From Rhizobiales bacterium Y(2018) (lineage in GTDB: Bacteria > Pseudomonadota > Alphaproteobacteria > Rhizobiales > Aestuariivirgaceae): a DNA stretch of 64,000 nt. The notes beneath the pieces are model-generated. The model was not told the origin of the DNA. It did no database searches and saw only the letters and a list, made by a program, of their open reading frames with translations. A program made the translations under genes and the position numbers. The first letter of the stretch is position 1. Every line of letters begins with the position of its first letter. The stretch is from the NCBI GenBank assembly GCA_005502925.1, contig SCPD01000014.1:1-64000 (forward strand). The letters are read 5' to 3'. This document shows, piece by piece, positions 27,208 to 34,879 of the stretch.

Positions 27208-28161
27208 TCAGGCCCGGCGCTTCACGCCCGGCAGCACGCAGAGCATCTCGAAGAGGAGATTGGCGCCGGTCAGCGCCGTGTTGCCGCTCGGATCGTAAGG
27301 CGGCGACACTTCGACGAGATCGCCGCCGACGAGGTTGAGGCCGTAAGCGCCGCGGATGATCTCGAGGCCCTGGATGGTGGTGAGGCCGCCGATCTCCGGC
27401 GTGCCGGTGCCGGGCGCGAAGGCCGGGTCGAGGCTGTCGATGTCGTAGCTCAGATAGACCGGGCCATCGCCCATCTGCTTGCGCACTTCTTCCATGAGAG
27501 GGGTGAGCGACTTGTGCCAGCATTCCTCGGCCTGGACGACGCGGAAGCCCTGCTGGCGCGGCCAGTCGAAATCATCGGCGGCGTAGCCCGTCGCGCGCAG
27601 GCCGATCTGGATGCAGCGTTTGGTGTCGAGCAGGCTGTCTTCGACGGCGCGGCGGAACGGCGTGCCATGGGCGATCTTCTCGCCGAACATGTTCTCGTTG
27701 ATGTCGGCATGGGCGTCGACATGGATGAGGCCGACGGGGCCGTATTTCTCGGCCATGGCGCGCAGGATCGGATAGGTCAGCGTATGATCGCCGCCGAGCG
27801 TCAGAGGCTTACAGCCATTCGCGATGATGCCGCGATAGGCATCGGTGATGATGTCCATGTTTTTCGGCAGGTTGAACGTGTCGATGGCGACATCGCCGAT
27901 ATCGGCCACCATCAGGCTGTCGAAGGGCGCGGCGCGCGTCGCCATGTTATAGGGACGGATGAGGCAGGATTCGGCACGGATCTGGCGCGGCCCGTAACGC
28001 GTGCCGGCGCGGTTCGAGGCGCCGATATCCATGGGGATACCGACGAAGCAGGCATCAAGCCCCTCGGTGCCGACTTGCGTCGGCAGGCGCATCATGGTGG
28101 CCGGGCCACCGAAGCGCGGCATCTGGTTGCCGCCCAAGGGCTGGTTCAATGTACGTGTCAC
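27208..28161 (-). CDS. speB: Agmatinase-family ureohydrolase, probably guanidinobutyrase
   Basis: The 317-residue manganese ureohydrolase has all metal motifs: GGDHT (about 125), DAHADIN (about 150) and SYDIDSLDPAFAPGTGTPE (about 230). Family members release urea from agmatine or related guanidino acids. The start (LNQPLGGNQMPRFGGPATMM) and the MFGEKIAHGTPFRRAVE segment resemble Pseudomonas guanidinobutyrase GbuA from memory more than E. coli SpeB, so 4-guanidinobutyrate is the likelier substrate. The symbol speB is the generic one. Translation starts at GTG 28161 with AGAGGTG upstream. It stands alone, leftward, with the DUF559 element immediately upstream. No dedicated regulator is adjacent. 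Confidence 0.88.
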   Translation of the reverse strand: MTRTLNQPLGGNQMPRFGGPATMMRLPTQVGTEGLDACFVGIPMDIGASNRAGTRYGPRQIRAESCLIRPYNMATRAAPFDSLMVADIGDVAIDTFNLPKNMDIITDAYRGIIANGCKPLTLGGDHTLTYPILRAMAEKYGPVGLIHVDAHADINENMFGEKIAHGTPFRRAVEDSLLDTKRCIQIGLRATGYAADDFDWPRQQGFRVVQAEECWHKSLTPLMEEVRKQMGDGPVYLSYDIDSLDPAFAPGTGTPEIGGLTTIQGLEIIRGAYGLNLVGGDLVEVSPPYDPSGNTALTGANLLFEMLCVLPGVKRRA

Positions 28162-28255
28162 TTTGGCACCTCTTCTAGGCTGGATTTCGGCCCACAGGTG
28201 ACACGATGGAGAGGCTTAGGCAAGAGCCCCACCCGTCTCGCCGCTGTCTCCTGGT

Positions 28256-28746
28256 TTCCCCTTCTCCCGCTTGCGGGAGAAGGTGCCCGAAGGGCGGATG
28301 AGGGTGTATGGTGCCGCTATGACAACGCGGCAAATTGAGCCCAAGCGCCTCGATCAGGCTCGCCGCCTACGCCGGAGTCAAACGCCGGCGGAGGAGAGGT
28401 TGTGGTCGGGCCTGCGCGCTCGGCGGTTGCAAGGACATAAATTCTTCGCCAGCATTCTATTGGCCCCTTTACGGCCGATTTCCTTTGTCGCGAAGCCGCT
28501 CTCATCATCGAGGTCGATGGTGCGACTCACTCCAAAGATCGCGATATGGATTACGACGCGTGTCGCACGGCCTATCTCGGGTCACAAGGATATCGCGTCC
28601 TCCGTATCCTCAATGACGACGTATTTCATCGTTTCAACGACGTAATGGACATGGTCCTCCTGGTGCTCGCGGACAACCTGCCGCCGGACTGACCAACACC
28701 CTCATCCGCCCTTCGGGCACCTTCTCCCGCAGGCGGGAGAAGGGAA
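28256..28746. mobile_element. 491-bp unit: inverted RIME-like ends enclosing a DUF559 gene
   Basis: The left end 28256-28308 and right end 28693-28746 are inverted copies: CCCTTCTCCCGC(T/A)(T/G)GCGGGAGAAGG outside and a CTCATCCGCCC(TT)CGGGC segment inside. The DUF559 reading frame starts 11 bp inside the left repeat and its TGA abuts the right repeat. The ends are the same family as those of 18388-18579 and 34647-34839. No target duplication was recognised. Confidence 0.65.
28319..28692 (+). pseudogene. Frameshifted DUF559 (PD-(D/E)XK nuclease-like) gene
   Basis: The first frame from ATG 28319 reads LDQARRLRRSQTPAEERLWS then GLRARRLQGHKF, the standard DUF559 N-terminus. At about 28442-28448 the frame breaks. 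One frame over it continues RQHSIGPFTADFLCREAALI, then IEVDGATHSKD, YLGSQGYRVLRILNDDVFH, and ends at TGA 28690-28692. A single-base loss after AAATTC explains the shift, as the normal text would be KFRRQHSIGPF. The family has the fold of Vsr-like and PD-(D/E)XK nucleases, with EVDG as the metal-site part. It is inactive unless the frame is restored. A sequencing error remains possible. Confidence 0.85.
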
Positions 28747-28771
28747 GTCTCCGGCAGGACCGCGCGGGCCG

Positions 28772-30400
28772 TTACTTCAACTCCGCCGCCTTTGTGGTCT
28801 GCGCCAGCTCGGCGAAATTGTCGCGGATATAAGCGGCCGAACGCAGCGCCAGGGCCGAGATGGTCGGCGTCGGATTGACCACGCCGCCGGTCGTGAGCAC
28901 GCTGCCGTCCATGATGAAGAGATTGGGCACGTCCCAGCTCTGATGCCATTTGTTGACGACCGACGTCTCGGGATCGGAGCCCATCCGGCAGGTGCCGATC
29001 ATGTGCCAGGCGGGCGTGCGGTAGACGCCTTCCGCATCGCGATAATCCTGCAGGTGATATTCGAACGCGCCCGCCGCCTTGAAGATGTCCTCGATGCGGT
29101 CGAGCATGTAGTTCATCATGCGCTTGTCGTTTTCGCCGGGCGTATAATGCGTCTCGGCCGCCGGCACGCCGTCCTCGTCGGTCAGCGTCTTGTGCAGTGT
29201 CACGCGGTTGTCGGGGTTGGGCAGGTCGTCGCCAATGGCGAAGACGCCGATGCCATGGCCGAAGTGACGCTCGAACCACTTGTGATGGTCCTTGCCCCAG
29301 GGCGCCTTGGAGCTCGAGAACCACCCCGCCGCCGTCTCGCCCGCCGAGCCGGTCGAGGTGATGCAGTTGAAGTTGAAGCCGTTGACGAAGCCGCGCGAGA
29401 TGTCGGTCTCGGCGAATTCGCGCGATATCATCGAGGCGACATAGCCGGTATGGCCGTCGACCGCCTCGTCGACGAACATCTCGCCCGCCACCAGCGTGTG
29501 GTGGAGCAGGTTGCGGCCGACCTGGTCGGAGCTGTTGGCGAGATTGTCGGAGGCAAGCAGCATCCGCGGCGTGCCGACGCCATTGGCGGCGACGAGCACG
29601 ACACGCGCCTTCTGCATATGGGTGTGGCCGGTGTTGCGGTCGATATAGACCGCGCCGGTGGCGCGGCCATCGGCGCCCTTTTCGATCTTCAGCACGCGGG
29701 CATTGATGCGCAACTCGGTGCCGGCTTCGAGCGCCTTGGGAACGATCGACATCGAATATTTGCTCATCGAGCCGCGCGGGCAGCCGCTGCACGAGCCGCA
29801 GCCATTGCAGGCGGGCCGGCCGTCATAGTCTTCCGAGATGACGCCGGCCTCGCATGGCCACCAATGCCAGCCGAGCCGGTCAAAGGCATCGCCGAGCCGC
29901 TTCGACACTTTGGACGGCGGCAACGGTCCGGTGGGCGAGCGCTCGCGCGGCGGCATGGCGAGATCGCCATTGAGGCCCGACACGCCGACCAGGCGGTCGG
30001 CTTCCTCATAGAAGGGCGCAAGGTCCTCGTAGCTCATCGGCCAGTCGGGCTGCAGCCCGTGCTCGGTGCCTTTGCGGAAATCGGACGGGCGGTAGCGCGG
30101 CCAGATGGCGCCATAGACATTGGTCGAGCCGCCGACGCCGTTCCACATCAGGATCTGCGACGAGTCCGACTTGACCGGATAGTCGTCGGGATGGCGCCTT
30201 TTGGCGACATCGGGATTCCAGATGGTGCGGCGCTGCCAGGCCCAGTCGGCATGGAGCTGCGGATGGTCCTTGGCTTCGACCCAGGAACCTTGCTCGAGGC
30301 AGACCACGTCGAGGCCGGCGCGGGAGAGGACGAGAGCGGCGAGCGAGCCGGTGGCGCCGGCGCCGATGATGAGGACGTCACAGACGCGTTGCGTGGTCAT
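28772..30400 (-). CDS. GMC family FAD-dependent oxidoreductase (gluconate-dehydrogenase-like large subunit)
   Basis: A 542-residue flavoprotein, last gene of the leftward operon. The N-terminal FAD fold is DVLIIGAGATGSLAALVLSR (residues 8-27). A cysteine cluster CNGCGSCSGCPRGS near residue 180 resembles the iron-sulphur site of gluconate and fructose dehydrogenase large subunits. The C-terminal catalytic region has AWHMIGTCRMG and VNPTPTISALALR, giving the His/Asn pair of GMC enzymes. It oxidises an alcohol or sugar acid. Its start overlaps the upstream subunit-3-like gene by four bases (ATGA), strongly suggesting a complex. No cytochrome c subunit is present nearby. No Tat or Sec signal is seen, so export would need the partner. 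Confidence 0.88.
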   Translation of the reverse strand: MTTQRVCDVLIIGAGATGSLAALVLSRAGLDVVCLEQGSWVEAKDHPQLHADWAWQRRTIWNPDVAKRRHPDDYPVKSDSSQILMWNGVGGSTNVYGAIWPRYRPSDFRKGTEHGLQPDWPMSYEDLAPFYEEADRLVGVSGLNGDLAMPPRERSPTGPLPPSKVSKRLGDAFDRLGWHWWPCEAGVISEDYDGRPACNGCGSCSGCPRGSMSKYSMSIVPKALEAGTELRINARVLKIEKGADGRATGAVYIDRNTGHTHMQKARVVLVAANGVGTPRMLLASDNLANSSDQVGRNLLHHTLVAGEMFVDEAVDGHTGYVASMISREFAETDISRGFVNGFNFNCITSTGSAGETAAGWFSSSKAPWGKDHHKWFERHFGHGIGVFAIGDDLPNPDNRVTLHKTLTDEDGVPAAETHYTPGENDKRMMNYMLDRIEDIFKAAGAFEYHLQDYRDAEGVYRTPAWHMIGTCRMGSDPETSVVNKWHQSWDVPNLFIMDGSVLTTGGVVNPTPTISALALRSAAYIRDNFAELAQTTKAAELK

Positions 30401-30930
30401 CTCTTGAGCCCCCAATTCTCGGTGCGGCTGGTGGCGAGATCGAGCGAGGAGATATCGATGCGTTTCACCCGATCGGTCGGCACATAGGCGCCGCGCGCAT
30501 GTTTCGGTCTGTCGCGCTCGATGTCGAAACGCTGGCGGGGATAGCCGCTTTTGTGCGGGCTCATCTGATAGGGCCGGCCCGACTGGCGGATTGCCTCGGC
30601 GACGATCGGGCTTTCATAATAGGCGAAAACCGCCGCGGCTCGGATGCGGTCGAAGAGATCAGGCTCCTGCTTGGCCAGCGTCTCGACGATGGTGTGGCGC
30701 TCGCTTTCGCTTTTGCCGGTGAAGGGGGCGCCGGCGGCGAGGAGGGCTGCGGCGAGACGCAACACGTCCTTCTCGCCGTTCTCTTCCGTGAAGCGCAGCA
30801 GCATGATGCCCTGCACGCCGATGCTCGCGGCGGAAGGCCAGGTGGCATCGCCCGGTATCAATTCATCGGCCAGTTGGGCAAAAAGGGCCGCGAGCTCCCT
30901 GGGACTGGTCTGGGTCGCTTGGGCGGACAT
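30397..30930 (-). CDS. Gluconate 2-dehydrogenase subunit 3 family protein
   Basis: The 177-residue protein precedes and overlaps the GMC gene by four bases. It has the subunit-3 pattern LFAQLADELIPGDATWPSAA near the N-terminus and a C-terminal RQRFDIERDRPKHARGAYVP stretch. In the gluconate dehydrogenase family subunit 3 binds the flavoprotein and usually bears a Tat signal for co-export. Here no twin-arginine signal is visible, so the complex may be cytoplasmic. ATG 30930 shares its A with the TAA of the upstream aldehyde dehydrogenase (TAATG), so I reject the longer frame to 31068. It is translationally coupled on both sides. Confidence 0.8.
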   Translation of the reverse strand: MSAQATQTSPRELAALFAQLADELIPGDATWPSAASIGVQGIMLLRFTEENGEKDVLRLAAALLAAGAPFTGKSESERHTIVETLAKQEPDLFDRIRAAAVFAYYESPIVAEAIRQSGRPYQMSPHKSGYPRQRFDIERDRPKHARGAYVPTDRVKRIDISSLDLATSRTENWGLKR

Positions 30931-32396
30931 TATTTCGAGGCTCCGGATTTGTGGGTGATGGTGATCATCTTGAGCTCGGTCATGGCTTCGAGCGTATGCA
31001 TGCCGCCGAGCCGGCCGATGCCGCTTTTGGTGCCGCTGCCGCCGCCGAAGGGCAGGTGGATTTCCCAATAAGTGCTGCCGGCATTGATGTTGACGATGCC
31101 GGCGGGAATGGCTTTGGCAATCTCGATGCCTCGCGCGATGTCACGGGTGAAGATGCCGACGCTCAGTCCGTAATCGGTGTCGAGCGCGATCGACAGCGCC
31201 TCGTTCGCATCCTTGAAGGGGATCACCGGCACCACAGGGCCGAAGGTCTCCTCATGCGCGACGCGCATCTGCGGCGTGACGCCGGTCAGGATGGTCGGCT
31301 CGAAATAGAACTGACCACCAAGATCGGGTCGCGCTTTGCCGCCCGCCGCGGCGCGCGCCCCTTGGGCCACCGCGTCGTCGACATGTTCCTTCACCTTGGC
31401 CGCCACCTTGGCGTTGTTGAGTGGCCCCATGGTCGTGCCCTGGTGGAAGGGATCGCCCAGCACGTGCTTCTTCGCACGTTCGACCAGCATGTCGCCGAGC
31501 TTGTCGGCGATCGAGGCTTCGGCGAGAACGCGCCCCGTCGCGGCGCAGACCTGGCCGGCATTGAAGAAGGCGCCGCCCGCCGCGGCATCGGCCGCCAATT
31601 CGAGATCGGCATCGGCGAAGATGATCACCGGGCCATTGCCGCCAAGCTCGAGCAGCAAGGGCTTGCCGGCGCCGCGCTCGGCGATGCGCCTGCCGGTGGC
31701 GGCGCTGCCGGTGAAGCCGATCGCCACGACATCGGGATGCGTCACGACAGCGTCACCGGCGGTGGCGCCTTCGCCGATCACCAGATTGACGACGCCCTTG
31801 GGCAGGCCCGCTTCGGCGATCACCGCCATCAATTCGGCGGCGACGAGGGATGTGGTGGGCGCCGGCACCCAGACGATGGTGTTGCCGGTGGCGATGCCGG
31901 GGGCGAGATATTCGACCGGAATATTGACCGGGAAATTCCACGGCGTGATGACGCCATAGACGCCGCGCGCCTGGCGGATGGTCATTGCGAGCTTGGTCGG
32001 GTCTTCAGTCGGCAGTGTCGAGCCGCCCATCTGCTTGACGAGCTCGGAAGCGAGGCGGAAGCCGTCGGCGGCTTTCGTCACTTCGCCTGTCGCCTCTTTG
32101 AGAATTTTGCCTTGCTCGTGCGACAGCGTGCGGGCGAGCCGGTCGCGATTGGCATCGATGGCCGACGCGATGGCGACGCACAAAGCGGCGCGCTGGAAAA
32201 CCGGCACCTGCGCCCATGAACGGGCCGCTTTGGCGGCGGCGACCGCCTGGTTCACCTCTTCCGCGCTGGATTTGGGCAGGCTGGCAATGGCTTCCCCGGT
32301 TGCGGGATTGATCGCCTTCATGGTCTCGCGTGCGGTGACCCACTCACCGCCGATGAAGTTGCGCACCTGGCGCTGGTCCTGGCTTCTGTTGTCCAT
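30930..32396 (-). CDS. NAD(P)-dependent aldehyde dehydrogenase
   Basis: A typical 488-residue aldehyde dehydrogenase. It begins RNFIGGEWVTARETMKAINP. The catalytic glutamate is in LLLELGGNGP and the nucleophile in FFNAGQVCAATGR. FTGSAATGRRIAE forms the cofactor region, and the C-terminus holds LPFGGGSGTKSGIGRLGG. It is closest in style to the succinate-semialdehyde/vanillin type, but the substrate cannot be told. ATG 32396 has GGAGG seven bases upstream. In the operon it would oxidise the aldehyde formed by the GMC enzyme or released by the amidohydrolase route. It is 11 bp from the amidohydrolase and shares one base with the following gene. Confidence 0.92.
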   Translation of the reverse strand: MDNRSQDQRQVRNFIGGEWVTARETMKAINPATGEAIASLPKSSAEEVNQAVAAAKAARSWAQVPVFQRAALCVAIASAIDANRDRLARTLSHEQGKILKEATGEVTKAADGFRLASELVKQMGGSTLPTEDPTKLAMTIRQARGVYGVITPWNFPVNIPVEYLAPGIATGNTIVWVPAPTTSLVAAELMAVIAEAGLPKGVVNLVIGEGATAGDAVVTHPDVVAIGFTGSAATGRRIAERGAGKPLLLELGGNGPVIIFADADLELAADAAAGGAFFNAGQVCAATGRVLAEASIADKLGDMLVERAKKHVLGDPFHQGTTMGPLNNAKVAAKVKEHVDDAVAQGARAAAGGKARPDLGGQFYFEPTILTGVTPQMRVAHEETFGPVVPVIPFKDANEALSIALDTDYGLSVGIFTRDIARGIEIAKAIPAGIVNINAGSTYWEIHLPFGGGSGTKSGIGRLGGMHTLEAMTELKMITITHKSGASK

Positions 32397-32407
32397 TTGA
32401 TGTCCTC

Positions 32408-33547
32408 CTAGTTCGATGAAGGGCTTGCAACCGTCCGGCCATTGACGATCAGGCCCGCCGCAAAAAGCCGTTTGTCGGCGACGACCGTCTCGCCGCGTGA
32501 ATCGGTGAGCGGGAACGAGCCGTCGCGCAGCTCGAGAATGCTGGCATCGCCGGCCGAGCCGATCTTGAACGTGCCGAGATCGGGCCGCTTCAACGCCTGC
32601 GCCGCATTTATGGTCGAGGCGGCGATGACCTCTTTCAGCGAGAAGCCGAGCTTGAGGAATTTCGACAAGGTCGTCACCTGGTCGAAGACCGGCCCGTCGA
32701 GATTGAGCGCATGAATGTCGGAGGAGATCGTGTCGGGGCGGAAGCCCTGCTTCAGCATCGCATAAGCGGTCTTCCAGCCGAAAGAGCCCATGCCATGGCC
32801 GATATCGAAGATGACGCCGCGCTGGCGGGCCGCGAGCACCTGCGGTTTCACCTTGCCATCGGCCGTCACCGGCGCATTGGGGAAGGGGCGGTAGCAATGG
32901 GTCAGGATATCGCCGGGGCGCAGATGCTCGACGAGCTCTTCATAGGACGGCGGCGGCTCGTCGATATGCGCCATCAAGGGCAGGCCGGTCTCGTCCGCCA
33001 CCTGCAGCGCCACATGGAGCGGTGCGATACCGGCGGCACCGCTGGCTTTGGCGCCGATGCGCACCTTGATGCCGATAATCACATCCTTGTTGGCATTGGC
33101 GACCGCGACCGCGTCGCGGGCGCTCAACAGGCGCAGATCATGGCCTTCACCCACCATGATGTTGTGCGAGAAGGCATAGATGCCGGCGAAGGACACATGC
33201 AGATAGGCCAGGATGCGCACTTCGGAGCGTTCGATCACATGCTTGCGGAAGCCGGGGAAATTGCCGGGGCCGGCGCTGCCGGTGTCGACGCAGGTCGCCA
33301 CCGCGCTGGCGCGGCCGAAAGCATCGGGATCGACACCGAGCGACGTGCCGCCCCAATAGACATGAGTGTGGAGATCGATGAGGCCGGGCGTCACGATGCG
33401 GCCCGACACGTCATGGGTCTCTTTGCCTTCGAGATCCTTGCCGATGGCGGCGACCTTGGCATCGGCGAAGGCGATGTCGGCGACGCGGTCGAGATTCTGC
33501 GAAGGATCGAGCAGGCGGCCGTTCTTGAGGACGATATCGTATTGCAT
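32408..33547 (-). CDS. Amidohydrolase/deacetylase family metallohydrolase
   Basis: The 379-residue enzyme belongs to the dihydroorotase-like amidohydrolases. It has the first metal pair in PGLIDLHTHVYWGG (about residues 54-67), a candidate carboxylated lysine in IGIKVRIGAK near 160, further histidines (LMAHIDEPPP, ILTHCYRPF), and the last aspartate in ISSDIHALN. It hydrolyses a cyclic or linear amide or ester. Its position between the ABC ATPase and aldehyde dehydrogenase genes suggests it acts on the imported compound. Close relatives are annotated as deacetylases with unproven substrates. The spacing to the ATPase gene is 10 bp, so it is part of the same transcript. Confidence 0.85.
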   Translation of the reverse strand: MQYDIVLKNGRLLDPSQNLDRVADIAFADAKVAAIGKDLEGKETHDVSGRIVTPGLIDLHTHVYWGGTSLGVDPDAFGRASAVATCVDTGSAGPGNFPGFRKHVIERSEVRILAYLHVSFAGIYAFSHNIMVGEGHDLRLLSARDAVAVANANKDVIIGIKVRIGAKASGAAGIAPLHVALQVADETGLPLMAHIDEPPPSYEELVEHLRPGDILTHCYRPFPNAPVTADGKVKPQVLAARQRGVIFDIGHGMGSFGWKTAYAMLKQGFRPDTISSDIHALNLDGPVFDQVTTLSKFLKLGFSLKEVIAASTINAAQALKRPDLGTFKIGSAGDASILELRDGSFPLTDSRGETVVADKRLFAAGLIVNGRTVASPSSN

Positions 33548-33557
33548 GGTCTCGTTT

Positions 33558-34580
33558 CTATTGCGGTTTGATGCGGTTGCCGCTTTGGGCGTCGAAGAAG
33601 CAGGCGGAACGGGGATCGGCGGTGAGTGTCAATTGCGCACCGGGGGTGAGGCCTGAGGGATCGGCGCAGGCGCCCTTCACCATATGGTCGCCCACCATCA
33701 CTTCGAGAAAGTGGATGGGGCCGGCCGATTCGACGAAAGCCAGCTCGCCGGTGAGGCTGATCCCGTCGGTACGTCCGGCGGCGGGAGAAAGATCATGCGG
33801 GCGGATGCCGATGATCGTGCCGCCATTGTCATTGCGCCCGGCGAGGGCGGCCGGAAGGAAATTCATCTGCGGGCTGCCGATGAAGCTCGCCACGAACTGG
33901 TTGGCGGGCTCCTTATAGACCGTCATGGGGGACGCGACCTGCTGGATGACGCCGTCCTTCATTACCGCGATGCGGTCGGAAAGCACCAGCGCCTCCTCCT
34001 GGTCATGGGTGACGAAGATCACCGTCATCTTCAATTCGCGCTGCAGGCGGCGGATCTCGGAGCGCATGCGCACGCGGAGACTCGCGTCGAGATTGGACAG
34101 CGGCTCATCCATCAAAAGCGCCGCCGGATTGCGCACGATGGCGCGGCCGACCGCGACGCGCTGGCGCTGGCCGCCCGACAGCTCATTGGGCAGCCGGTCG
34201 AGCAGGGCCTCGAGGCCGAGCGTCTCGGCGGCCCAGTCGACCTGGCGGCGGATGAGATCGGAGGCCACCTTCTGCTGGCGCAGCGGGAAAGCGATATTGT
34301 CGCGCACCGCCATGTGCGGATAGAGCGCGTAGTCCTGGAAGACCAGCGCGATATTGCGCTCGCGCGGCGACAATTCCGTCATGTCCTGGCCGTCGAAAGA
34401 GATGGTCCCGGTATTGATGTCCTCGAGGCCGGAGATGCAATAGAGCAAGGTCGACTTGCCGCAGCCCGAGGGACCGAGGAAGGAGATGAACTCGCCGTCG
34501 GCAATCGAGAGGTCGAGCTGCTTCAGGATGTCGACCTTGCCGTAGCTCTTGCCGATGCCGGAGAGGGTGATGGAGGCCAT
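33558..34580 (-). CDS. ABC transporter ATP-binding protein (UgpC/MalK type)
   Basis: A 340-residue ATPase with Walker A GPSGCGKST (about 36-44), Q-loop FQDYALYPHM, signature LSGGQRQRVAVGR, Walker B LLMDEPLSNLDA and H-loop VIFVTHDQ. The C-terminal third is the MalK/UgpC regulatory OB-type domain (IGIRPHDLS). It energises the fused permease 300 bp upstream. ATG 34580 starts MASITLSGIGKSYG, and the longer frame is rejected. The gap to the permease is filled by a 193-bp composite repeat, so the element has inserted inside the operon, and a downstream promoter or read-through must supply this gene. The carbohydrate or polyol class is inferred from the family. Confidence 0.92.
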   Translation of the reverse strand: MASITLSGIGKSYGKVDILKQLDLSIADGEFISFLGPSGCGKSTLLYCISGLEDINTGTISFDGQDMTELSPRERNIALVFQDYALYPHMAVRDNIAFPLRQQKVASDLIRRQVDWAAETLGLEALLDRLPNELSGGQRQRVAVGRAIVRNPAALLMDEPLSNLDASLRVRMRSEIRRLQRELKMTVIFVTHDQEEALVLSDRIAVMKDGVIQQVASPMTVYKEPANQFVASFIGSPQMNFLPAALAGRNDNGGTIIGIRPHDLSPAAGRTDGISLTGELAFVESAGPIHFLEVMVGDHMVKGACADPSGLTPGAQLTLTADPRSACFFDAQSGNRIKPQ

Positions 34581-34646
34581 TATGCGTACTCCTGCATCCT
34601 TGCTCTGACGTCGAGACGGTGTCGCAACGTGTCGAACCATCCTTGA

Positions 34647-34839
34647 TTCCCCCTTCTCCCGCTTGCGGGAGAAGGTGCCCGACAGGGCGGATGAGGGTGT
34701 TGGTTCAACTCACGACAGCCTTTCAAGGGAACAAGATAACGAAGCTTCAATGTTTCCCAGACTTGCGGTTTCATGGAAGCTGAGAGAACACCCTCATCCG
34801 GCCTTCGGCCACCTTCTCCCGCAAGCGGGAGAAGGGGAA
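34647..34839. mobile_element. Composite RIME-like element, 193 bp, copy 2 (MITE-like)
   Basis: Same architecture as 18388-18579 but in the opposite orientation: two inverted ends of about 50 bp with CTCCCGC/GCGGGAG hairpins and a related centre. When reverse-complemented, blocks CTCTCAGCTTCC, TTGAAGCTTCG and GCTGTCGTGAGTTG align with copy 1. It fills most of the 299-bp gap between the permease and ATPase genes. The remaining 40 bp on each side show nothing more. Confidence 0.75.
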
Positions 34840-34879
34840 AGTTGGCGCGAGAGGAGATGGTAGTCATTGTGCTTTGTTC

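Noticed and set aside
28256-28746. Target-site duplication around the DUF559 unit and the two composite elements
   Set aside because: The flanks show no matching short direct repeats by eye, so I do not claim insertion footprints.
26592-28746. Prophage or integrative element suggested by DUF5681 and DUF559 genes
   Set aside because: No integrase, terminase, capsid or attachment repeat is visible, and neighbours are ordinary metabolic genes.
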